Assembly: GCA_026214975.1 (NCBI GenBank)
Contig: JAOBSW010000555.1
Coordinates: 186,001-250,000 of the forward strand
Origin: Gentiana macrophylla
Taxonomy: Eukaryota > Streptophyta > Magnoliopsida > Gentianales > Gentianaceae
Reading direction: 5' to 3'
DNA: 64,000 nucleotides
The position numbers and the translations under genes were made by a program. Under the pieces are notes generated by a model. The model made no database searches. It was given only the letters and a program-made list of their open reading frames with translations, and had not been told where the DNA came from. Shown piece by piece: positions 46,333-56,828 of the stretch. Position 1 is the first letter of the stretch, and the number at the start of each line of letters is the position of its first letter.

Positions 46333-48099
46333 TGATGACGGTCAAATTATACCCGTAAATGTCATCAACATTATCCTTAAATCGAGCCAAATAATATATA
46401 TTTCGTATTAAATCACTCGTTTATATTTATTATTTAATGTTAAGTGATTATTAATATGATATTTGGTATTTAGCCGTTTTCATTATTAAAAGCCGATTTA
46501 TTGTGCGATAAATGCTGATTTTGTAGATCACGACAAATCGAGAGGATTAATGTCATTCAATCAATGGTCTCAAGATAATAAAGGAAGAAAATCGGAGCAT
46601 TAAATGAAAGATTAATCAGATCAACACGGAAGCGTGCAGTGGGGAACAAGATAGACAAGAGAAACGTTTAACACGTGCAGAAGAAAGCTCGGTCAACCGA
46701 ACCTATCCATTCGGTCGACCGAGTATGTCGGCTCGGTCACTTTTCGGATTTTTTCGTATTTACCTTCTAGATCCTTCATAAGTCGGCAGAAACCCCTATA
46801 TAAGCAGCAGCTACGAGAAATTGTAAAACACACCAACACATCCCTTAATTCCTTCATTCTTTCTTCAATCTTACAATTCATAACTTTGATACATTGTAGA
46901 ATAATTTGAGGGTTTCCAGCAATTTAAGAGCTGCAATATGTAAGCCATTATTTTCTGTTTCTTTTCTTTTAAGTAATTAGTCCCCCCCCAATTATGCTTT
47001 ATCGTTTGAATTAGTTATTCATAGCTAGATGATGTAGATCTAGGCTATGACATTAGGGATGTGGCGACACCTTGTCTATGGGGATCCCATAACCTACGTC
47101 ATAGACTTAGTATTTATTCATGAATCTGTATTGTTTAATTAATGCGTATCTGTGTTAGTTTATATGAATGCTTTTACGAATCTTTGTTTAATCCATTGTG
47201 TATGATGAAACGCCGAGAGATACGTTCGGGGATGTAACTGGGGAAAAGACCATTCGGTCGACCGAGCCCAGCTATTCGGTCGACCGAGCCCTGTTTTCAT
47301 CCGTTAAATAGCCACGTCTTTATGGTTAGGTTAACTTAATAGAATTTATTATCTCAGTAGGTATGGCTATGGCTACGTTACTCGCTTAGTTTAATTAAAA
47401 CGTGTAAAAAGGAAATACCAATATAAAACTCTTAGGTAGGCTTATGAATTGATCTTCGGACGTTCAGTGTTATCTAGGTAGGTTTATATTAGGGAATTGC
47501 GCGCACCTTGTTATACGTAGATCGTAAACTAGCATGAGACTATAACTTGGTAATTGTTAGTTGGACGAGAGTTTGAGTGATCATTTAGAAAGTACGCCTA
47601 ACCACAGGAATGTTGCCTAGACGAGGTGTACGATTAATATCGGCATCCTTAGAGTCGTAAGCGTGTGAGTTATATGAGATGGAGGCACTAAAAGGCGAAG
47701 TCACGTAACAATATCACAGTGATTTAGTGACCTACCGGTGCTAAGTCAAGTTGAAGAGGATGACTCCCGTAGCCAATCTAAGATAGATACTAACGGATTG
47801 TGATTAATAAGTTCGATTTATTATATAAATTATCTAGGTCCAAACGATAAAGACTATAATTGGGGAGGTTAATTACGTTGTGTCGAGTCGTGTCTTTACT
47901 TTTCTTGTCTTATGTTGGTCGTAGACCGCCTCTATGTCCTTGACATGTTTAATTAATTGTTTGTATATAAGATGATCCACAATTGGTTCCCTGTGGGATC
48001 GACCTTGATTCACTATAGCTATACTACGATGGGCCTAGTCCTCTTGCTAGTATTGGTTTATGGTGGTCAAGTATATTATAACCCTGATTGACCCGATCA
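46333..48099 (+). repeat. Element C 5' LTR
   Basis: 1767 bp. TATA box (TATATAAG) at 46797-46804. The palindrome TCGGTCGACCGA is at 46711-46722, 47254-47265 and 47276-47287, with a one-base variant at 46689-46700. C-run of 8 near 46982. Confidence 0.95.
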
Positions 48100-48105
48100 A
48101 GTTTT

Positions 48106-48121
48106 TGGCGCCGTTGCCGGG
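48106..48121 (+). promoter_or_regulatory. Element C primer-binding site (tRNA-Asp)
   Basis: TGGCGCCGTTGCCGGG, six bases after the LTR; one G shorter than the B and D sites. Confidence 0.9.
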
Positions 48122-49014
48122 AGCCAACGGTCAATTTTATATATAAATAATTTTTATTCATGTCGAGTTTTACGTTTTAGAAGTCGTTTTACGTTTTGAG
48201 TCCTCTTGTTGTTATGCTTCTCTCCTCGAAAATTCCAGATTCTAAAATAAAAATAAAAAAATATTTATTCGGTCGACCGAGAGGCCTGATTCGGTCGACC
48301 GAGAATTTGTAATTTTTTTTTTGTTTTGTTCTTGTTCTGTTTACACGGTTTCTGATTTGTGTTTTTCGAGTCTGGAATTTCGCGTGTCTGTTTATCCCCG
48401 TATGTTTAATCCGTAGGTCTCGATAGCAAAGCATGGGAAACCATGTTAAAATCGATCTATGGTCATTTTGTTTTTCTTACATTTTGCGAGAAACTAGGGA
48501 ATCAATAATGAGTCATTAATTTTTAAATTTTAGCTGAGAAAATAACCCAGCAAACATGTGGAGCTACGAATCTAAGATGGGAAAAGCAATGGAAGCAATA
48601 CCTTTAAAGCACCAAGATGGCTCCGGAAAAAATTTTAAAGGCTTAAATTCTTCGTGGTACAATGTTGAAGGCAAGGTACTACCTTTTTTTTGCTTATGTT
48701 TTACTACCGTTTGGTTTTTTGAGCATAAGTTAGCCTATACATGAACCTTAGTATGAATCTTGGCCCGGAGTGGTTTGTAAGAATAATTCTATTAGTGTCG
48801 AAGGTTTTGCCCCATATCTGTCTCATCTAGAGGGTGTAAGGAAACATGTAGTCGTTGAAAGGAAGCAGTGAATAAAGAGTTCCTCGTAGTTCTATCAAAA
48901 TCTCATTGTCCTATGCATGAGATTACTTCTACCGGCCAGGAGCAACAAATTGTGTAGTTTAAGCATTCACAATCTAAAGAAGGCGTTGAGTTTGAGAGAA
49001 CACAATCTTACGCT
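48122..49014 (+). other. Element C interior, 5' part
   Basis: Non-coding leader with two more TCGGTCGACCGA palindromes (48269-48280, 48291-48302). 48556-48744 is a 62-codon frame (MWSYESKMGKAMEA) with a donor-like AAGGTACTAC in it; its counterpart in B is frameshifted. I do not recognise the product and doubt it is expressed. 48820-48985 aligns with 56824-57010 of B. Confidence 0.6.
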
Positions 49015-49390
49015 TTCGTTGAGTTTTATGGTGATGGCTTCTCGGTGAACCCACCTTAAAGCGAAAGCGAGATTACGCTTTGGGTGACAATTTAGAAATC
49101 GGAGACTCTTAGTACATTGGTTGGAAATGGTCTAACCATGGTGGCGAGTTCAACCGAGCCGGCTCAATCGACTCCCTCCCCTCCGCGCGTGATATGCGTT
49201 ACAACAGTTCAACAAGACTTAGCATAGCCGATAAGCCTTCGGGCTAAACGGGGGCTTATCTTGACGGATTGGCCTGAATCGTCACATATGTTCCAACGAA
49301 TAAGGCGGCGTAGGCTTGCCAACATAACCGACCTTATTCGGAGTACTTTGATTCATTGTTTCTTATTGTCAAGGCCAAAACCGTAATTTT
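49015..49390 (+). repeat. Module shared with element E
   Basis: Aligns with the reverse complement of 21608-21980. In B the corresponding place (57010-57070) has only about 65 bp of unrelated sequence, so C differs from its relative by this block. Confidence 0.85.
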
Positions 49391-52030
49391 AACCGAGTTT
49401 CTTAGAATTCACTAATTCCTAAAAGCGAGCCGAGGTAAGAGCTTTGGATAAATGGTATGGATAAATGTCGTTTCTAGGTCTCACAACCAAAGGAAGGGTA
49501 TTAATCCATAAAGCGACAAGCCACCTCTAATAGTGCTCGGAGGGTCAAAGTGGCGATCCAAGAATGATAAGCGACAAGGATAATCTTTGGAAAGTCGAAT
49601 CGAGGACTTTAAACACGAACTACTTCTTTAAAACCCTTAGGATTTCTTTTTAGGATTATAGGTTTTGTTTTCTTTGAGTCAAATAAAAGTAACGTGACAT
49701 ATGTTGAGGTTTTTTATTTTGCCGTGTTCCGATGGCCATTGGGCTAAGGATGTGCAAATTTTTTTTACTCAATATTGGCCACGTGAATTAGAGTTCCATA
49801 GGAGAGTTGAAAAATTGCTAAAGAAAAGGAAATTTAGCAAACAACCTTAAGATGGAAGCATTAAGAGAACTTGAGAATTACTGAAAATGTAACAGAGAAT
49901 GATTGGTGTGAACAAGAACAATCTTGGTCAAATTCTAAAACTTTTTAGGTGATCCAAGTGAAAATCCAAAGTGATGTGCAATTCATTCTGCAATTATCCT
50001 TATCTTTCCCTTTACATTTTTTCACCTTCAGACTTTTCGATCCTCTCACCAATCTGCCCCAACAGTTCACATTTCTAACCATTCTTTCATCGTCCTTCTT
50101 TCTTTCCATCCGTTTCACTCTCCCACCCAATCCCAAAAACACAATTTCTTACCCACCCTTTATCTTTTCTTCCCATCCTTATGTGTATCTTTTTCTAAAC
50201 CCATCATAGTCTCAACCTCCATTTTGTTTACACAATACCTATGTGTTGCGGAATTTGAAATATTGCTAATCTTTAATGATTTTCTTTTATCATTTTGATT
50301 TTCATGATCCTAGTTGGGGTAAGTGTAGCTCTGACCCTAGCTAGATTTTAAAGGTTTTTGGTTCGATCAAAGTACAACTTATCTTTCTACTGGAAGTTTT
50401 AAATTTCACACTTTTCCAACTATTCCGGCATTTCTAGATGATAAGTTTTGTTCTACATTATCTCACCGATCCGACCTTGTTGATGACGGTTATGACTTTT
50501 ACGTGATACATTGGGTTATTCGTAATTTTGATGAGTAGCTACATCTCCCTAAGTTGTTGATATCCAATGCAAGCGAGAAGGTTTTGCGTTAAGTATTTGA
50601 TTTTATCTTTAGCCAATAGGTTGCATTCAATCTGTAATACCTTACCAAGTTTCTCTTTTCCTGGATTGAATACCTTTTCGATCGAGTCACCCTCGTGTTT
50701 TCCCACGTCGGGTAATGCTTTTTAATCTTTGTCTTCTCCACCCGGTTTTAAGAATATTTAGGCGGTGGAGGTTGTAGATAAAGACTACCATCTTTAGTTG
50801 CTTGTTTACTTTTCTTTCTATTTAGTATTTTTCTTGTCTTTGGTTGTATAAAATAAAGTGGCTTAAACTGTTTTTAGGTATTTATACCTCATTACTGCCA
50901 CATTATTCTATAACTTCCATAGACATGGTGTTATTAACGGATTCGTGGAGTTTGTCTGCTTATACAGGTTTTCACTTGCTTCTCCACAACGTGCTGACAT
51001 TTACTCCGATATTATTCCTTTACTTGAGAGCTGTTTCCAGAGCTAAGTCTTTTTCTTAAATTCTCATTTATTTTTGTCATTGAGGACAATGCCATGTTTA
51101 AGTGGGGGGTAGGAGACTTAGCTATGTTATGTTATAATTGAAAATTGGATGAAACGGCACATGATTGAAAAAATTGAATAAATGCCACATTATTTATCTC
51201 GTACCCTTAGAATTGTGAGTTCCTAGCTAAGAATTGGTAGGAAATAAACCAAGTTTCATGAGTACGTGATCATTTTATACTTATGTTAAGTAAATTTAAG
51301 GATATTCATGCCCGTTTTTGCGAGTAGTTATTTATTATTCAATTACTCAATCGTGAATCGAGTATACCGCGCAAATCATAATAATCAAGAAATTATGTGT
51401 ACATTGCATAGATGATTGGTTATGTAAACTTAGTGTCAATATCTATCTGCTGATGCATTCTTATATTTTAGCCATTAAATCGGAGTAATAAGCTTGAGAC
51501 GTACCTGTGTTTGACAATGCGTTAAAACACTGGCTTGTAGTAATATGACCAAAGTAGCCCCGCGCTTGTGATAATATTCGATGCTATACATGATCAAAGA
51601 TAGGGGGATACTCTAAAAAGTTTTCTTCCTTGAGATTAATAGTATTTGAAAAATATGAAGATATGAAAAAATATTCAACTCTTTAAGAGGCTTTGAGTAG
51701 TACTCGGTCTCCAAGTCCAAAATCCCTATAGATACGCTCTTGCTTATTGCTCTAGTGCTCTAACCATTGCGAGGCTTAAGAAGTATGAATGCTGATGTTG
51801 GTGAATTTTGATATGAGGTCTGCATAAACTCTAATCTTGCCACGAATATATAAAACTAAATGCACATGCACACATCACTTCGATTCATAGTAAGTAGTGA
51901 ATAATGGATATCTTATGAGCATGACTAGTATGAGTTGACTTGAGTTTCTTGTGTAAGTATGATTTGACCATAGAAAATGTTGTCTTGGGGAATGACTTAT
52001 TGATGCTTTTTTCGGGACGATCAAAGTCTA
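49391..52030 (+). other. Element C interior, 3' part (non-coding)
   Basis: 49395-49920 and 50354-50760 align with B. 49921-50353 is absent from B; it is pyrimidine-rich (49975-50200) and its open frame is low complexity. 50840-52030 aligns with the 3' regions of both G and B. No protein domain found. Confidence 0.7.
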
Positions 52031-52043
52031 AGTGGGGGGTAGT
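52031..52043 (+). promoter_or_regulatory. Element C polypurine tract
   Basis: AGTGGGGGGTAGT directly before the 3' LTR; identical to those of B (59396-59408) and G (29463-29475). Confidence 0.85.
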
Positions 52044-53816
52044 TGATGACGGTAAAATTATACCCGTAAATGTCATCAACATTATCCTTAAATCGAGCCA
52101 AATAATATATATTTCGTATTAAATCACTCGTTTATATTTATTATTTAATGTTAAGTGATTATTAATATGATATTTGGTATTTAGCCGTTTTCATTATTAA
52201 AAGCCGATTTATTGTGCGATAAATGCTGATTTTGTAGATCACGACAAATCGAGAGGATTAATGTCATTCAATCAATGGTCTAAAGTTAATAGAGGAAGAA
52301 AATCGGAGCATTAAATGAAAGATTAATCAGATCAACACGGAAGCGTGCAGTGGGGAACAAGATAGACAAGAGAAACGTTTAACACGTGCAGAAGAAGGCT
52401 CGGTCGACCGAGCCTATCCATTCGGTCGACCGAGTATGTCGGCTCGGTCACTTTTCGGATTTTTTCGTATTTACCTTCTAGATCCTTCATAAGTCGGCAG
52501 AAACCCCTATATAAGGAGCAGCTACGAGAAATTGTAAAACACACCAACACATCCCTTAATTCCTTCATTCTTTCTTCAATCTTACAATTCATAACTTTGA
52601 TACAATGTAGAATAATTTGAGGGTTTCCAGCAATTTAAGGGCTGCAATATGTAAGCCTTTATTTTCTGTTTCTTTTCTTTTAAGTAATTAGTCCCCCCCC
52701 CCCAATTATGCTTTATCGTTTGAATTAGTTATTCATAGCTAGATGATGTAGATCTAGGCTATGACATTAGGGATGTGGCGACACCTTGTCTATGGGGATC
52801 CCATAACCTACGTCATAGACTTAGTATTTATTCATGAATCTGTATTGTTTAATTAATGCGTATCTGTGTTAGTTTATATGAATGCTTTACGAATCACTGT
52901 TTAATCCGTTGTGTATGATGAAACGCTGAGAGATACGTTCAGGGATGTAATCTGGGGAAAAAAGACCATTCGGTCGACCGAGCCCAGCTATTCGGTCGAC
53001 CGAGCCCTGTTTTCATCCGTTAAATAGCCACGTCTTTATGGTTAGGTTAACTTAATAGAATTTATTATCTCAGTAGGTATGGCTATGGCTACGTTACTCG
53101 CTTAGTTTAATTAAAACGTCTAAAAAGGAAATACCAATATAAAACTCTTAGGTAGGCTTATGAATTGATCTTCGGACGTTCAGCGTTATCTAGGTAGGTT
53201 TATATTAGGGAATTGCGCGCACCTTGTTATACGTAGATCGTAAACTAGCATGAGACTATAACTTGGTAATTGTTAGTTGGACGAGAGTTTGAGTGATCGT
53301 TTAGGAAGTATGCCTAACCACAAGAATGTTGCCTAGACGAGGTGTACGATTAATATCGGCATCCTTAGAGTCGTAAGCGTGTGAGTTATATGAGATGGAG
53401 GCACTAAAAGGCGAAGTCACGTAACAATATCACAGTGATATAGGGACCTACCGGTGCTAAGTCAAGTTGAAGAGGATGACTCCCGTAGCCAATCTAAGAT
53501 AGATACAAACGGATTGACAGTTAATAAGTTCAGTTTATTATATAAATTATCTAGGTCCAAACGATAAAGACTATAATTGGGGAGGTTAATTACGTTGTGT
53601 CGAGTCGTGTCTTTACTTTTCTTGTCTTATGTTGGTCGTAAACCGCCTCTATGTCCTTGACATGTTTAATTAATTGTTTGTATATAAGATGATCCACAAT
53701 TGGTTCCCTGTGGGATCGACCTTGATTTACTATAGCTATACTACGATGGGCCTAGTCCTCTTGCTAGTATTGGTTTATGGTGGTCAAGTATATTATAACC
53801 TGATTGACCCCGATCA
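52044..53816 (+). repeat. Element C 3' LTR
   Basis: 1773 bp. TATA box at 52508-52515. TCGGTCGACCGA at 52400-52411, 52422-52433, 52970-52981 and 52992-53003. It differs from the 5' LTR at only scattered bases and by a longer C run near 52693. Confidence 0.95.
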
Positions 53817-53821
53817 TCTTT

Positions 53822-55280
53822 CTGATTCTGCCAGAGAAGTGGTTAGCCTCATACCCGAGTGGCCCGATCCAGGTTGACTTGGTTTACTCTGTCAAGCTAA
53901 TGACATAAAAGAAGCGCTACTAGGAGGCAGCCTAGTATTTTAAGTTACTTTTTAGTTAAGTTTTTAGGGCATTAGGAATAAAACTATGGTGATTTGTGAT
54001 TGGTTATCCTTGTCCTAATTGTGAATGCTTTATTTGCCCATTTCTGTGTGCATTCATGTTTACTCATATACCCCTTGTACCCCGAGATTATCAGCTATGT
54101 CGAGTGTTGCAGATATTGTTGAGCGGTTTTGCCGATTATCACTTTTAGTGTTGTGCATTCGTGATACGAGCCTGCAGTGCACGCGTTCATGTTACGGCAC
54201 GACCTCTGTCAACTCTGACCCGACAACCACTTTGAAACCAAACTAAGTATTCTTTTCTTTTATTTGCACATTCTGATGACATAATGTGATTTAAGTGTGG
54301 GGGGGTGTCTAAATTGGCTATGTTATCATGCTATATTTCTGAAAATGAGTAAATGTGATTTTCTCGACAATTTTAAAAAATTTCAAAGTACACTTGGATA
54401 ATTGTAAATCTTAAGCATGTAATTGAAACAAAAAGGCTCGCTAGTTGTAGTTTCTTGACGATGATTGTCTGTAACTTCTGTGAGATGATTATAGCATGTT
54501 TTTACTGATTTGAGATAGTATTCATTTCACACTCACGAAAGCCTTTGATATTGAAGCAAAAATTTTGAACTGTATCCTTTCACTATTTTAGTGATTTATC
54601 TTAGAGAGATTTGTTCTTAATAGTAATAGTGAAGTAACACCTAAGTTCAGAACGTGCACTGTGAATATCTGAAGGTTTGAATGTGATAAGTGAAACGTAA
54701 CTAATGTTTTTGAAAAGTTGAGTTAATAATAAATAAATGGGTGTGTCGAAAGCTGGTCGATGATTGGAGTGCGGTAGGGCATTATCTCGAAATGTCCTAT
54801 TCCACTATGATGACCAAAAGCTCACGAAAGTCAGGAAAAGCTACCCTATGATTTGAGTAAGGTAGGGTGTTATCCCGAAATATCCTATTCTACTCTTACG
54901 GGTAAGAGCTCATTCTGATGTGCGTCAAAGAAAAAAAAGAGAGAAAAAGCGAATAAACTCAAGACTTTGTTATCGTTGAATTTATACCCAGTACAAACCG
55001 AATGATATGCTGTAGGGATTAACCTACTGAGTGCGCGGGAAGACTTTGTGTGGAACGACTGCCGCCTATACCTAGGATAGTCATTAAAATTATTTGAGAG
55101 GATATTTGTTTGAGAGGATTGTGAAGATTGAAAAGGGCTTTTCACACACTGAATCTATCTCTATGTTGGTAGTACTTGCTATATTTGTCGTATCTGTTGT
55201 TACGTGAGTCGAGAGCCTATGTGGATTACATTTACAGTGAGCCGGTTTTGATTGTTTTGTTCGGGACGAACAAAAAGCTA
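53822..55280 (+). other. Element D pol end and 3' non-coding region
   Basis: The pol frame ends at 53875-53877. The rest has no env-like ORF or other domain; the 73-codon frame at 54025 has no features. 54770-54900 contains a repeated GCATTATCTCGAAATGTCCT/GTGTTATCCCGAAATATCCT word. Confidence 0.65.
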
Positions 55281-55293
55281 AGTGTGGGGGAGT
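55281..55293 (+). promoter_or_regulatory. Element D polypurine tract
   Basis: AGTGTGGGGGAGT directly before the 3' LTR start TGTTC. Confidence 0.82.
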
Positions 55294-56823
55294 TGTTCTC
55301 GGTAAATTTTTTGATTTATATGGCAATATTTCATAGCAATAATCCCCGTGTTTTAGTAATTTTTATAGAAAATTACGTATTAAATGAATAAATTGAAGAA
55401 ATGGTTGTAGAGTTATAAAAAGTGTAAAACGTGCCAATCACGTGTTTAAAATGATGATTTTATGTTGGTTTGAGTCGTGTTACACTTTGGTATGATTTCA
55501 ATGACTTGCGAGGTGTTGAATGCAATTTGGAAAATGATGATTTACTGATTGTGTAATCGTGCTCAAGAGTGGGAGTGAAGAATAAAGAGATAAAGATGAA
55601 AGGTCGAATTTGAAGGCATCTTTGGACGAACGTCTGGAAGTATTGAACTTGCGTCCAGAAAGCTGAACGAGCATTTGATGTCCCGTCCCCTGGACGGGCG
55701 TCCACTGGAAGAATTTTGATTCAGGATGCTGAGAATTTTGCTGAACTGGCGTCTGATTTTGTCCAAATTAAAGAAGGACGTGCGTCCAGGCCCAGCTCGG
55801 CTGACTCAAACAAGTTTTGCACTGCTTTGGGACGGGCGTCCGGTGTTTTGGACGCAGCGTCCGAACCGCCGCCATAGTCCACCGCCTTACTCATCTATTT
55901 AAACAGCGCATGGGAAACCCTAAATATGATCATGATTCCAGCCGCACTTTTTAATAGAGCAGCAGCCGCAATTCATACCACATTATTCCAGCCGCACCAA
56001 AGCCTAATTAGAAGATGAATTCTTCCAATCCAATAATCATGTTCAACAACATGATTGTTGGCTAAGCACATCGCGGTGGGACAACGGATGAAACCGATCA
56101 ACATCAACACCGACTAGATGATTTTTAGCTACATGTTTAGTGAATAAAAGTTACAGTTTTTCATCAATTGGATATTGTTCTTTATTGTTTATGTTTTATT
56201 TGAATCGAAAGATCGATGAAACTACTTTTACGCTTTGAATTTGTATGGGAATATTGTTCGAGCCTTAGTCTTTCAATTGATGCAATTAGTTGTAATTCGA
56301 GAGATCATTTATAATTAATTGAGCCGAGTTTTGGAGACGATCTCATGATCTTGATTTGCATGCCGTTTAGTTTTGCTTGAGAAAGAAAATGAAACCCTAG
56401 AATTTGTTTAAAGGAATTTAATCGAATTCGCGATAGATCATTACTAAAAATCGTACCTTTAGCTCACAATCTAGTTGGGGTTGGTTGGTTGATTGGTGGA
56501 TTCTCGTTGCCTTGCCGTTCTTTTAATTATTTGATAAACCGATTCGTTCGTATCAACTTTTGTTGCTAAGTTTAGTTATTTTAAAAACCCTAACTTTTAC
56601 CTGCTGTTTTCTGCATATTTTCTGTTTCAAGTCATAGTTTCTAGATTATAATTAATATATACCTTAGTTTTAGATAATAATTTGTGACATAATCGATACA
56701 ATAACTGTACTTAATCCGATAGACGTTTGATTCCCTTAGGACGACCCGGTAACACCTTTACTACGAGCCTTGCACTTGGGGTGTTCCGGTAATTATAAAT
56801 TTAAAACTAGTTTTTACCGAACA
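55294..56823 (+). repeat. Element D 3' LTR
   Basis: 1530 bp, ends GAACA. TATA-like TATTTAAA at 55896-55903. Palindromic words GGACGGGCGTCC (55692-55703, 55830-55841) and GGACGTGCGTCC (55776-55787). CTATC follows. Confidence 0.94.
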
Positions 56824-56828
56824 CTATC

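Larger units (their letters stand above)
46333..53816 (+). mobile_element. Element C: non-coding Athila-related LTR retrotransposon
   Basis: LTRs (46333-48099, 52044-53816) have TGATGACGG ends and terminal CA. The TSD TCTTT is exact at 46328-46332 and 53817-53821. PBS of tRNA-Asp type, PPT AGTGGGGGGTAGT. The 3.9-kb interior has no gag or pol. Most of it aligns with the B interior, but C has two extra blocks: 49015-49390 (shared with E) and about 49921-50353. The LTRs are nearly identical, so C is the youngest layer of the nest. Confidence 0.94.
37995..56823 (+). mobile_element. Element D: Athila-like Ty3/gypsy retrotransposon
   Basis: LTRs (37995-39536, 55294-56823) have TGTTC/GAACA inverted ends, and the TSD CTATC is exact at 37990-37994 and 56824-56828. 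The interior has tRNA-Asp PBS, gag, protease, RT, RNase H, integrase, a 3' non-coding region and PPT, in that order. It is split near the end of pol by element C. The gag core and integrase are of Athila type. Every gene carries a lesion, but many are single events, so the copy is moderately young. Confidence 0.93.

Noticed and set aside
49949..50209. 86-codon frame, membrane-protein-like
   Set aside because: Low-complexity pyrimidine-rich DNA gives F/L/S/P by composition; absent from relative B and without family match.
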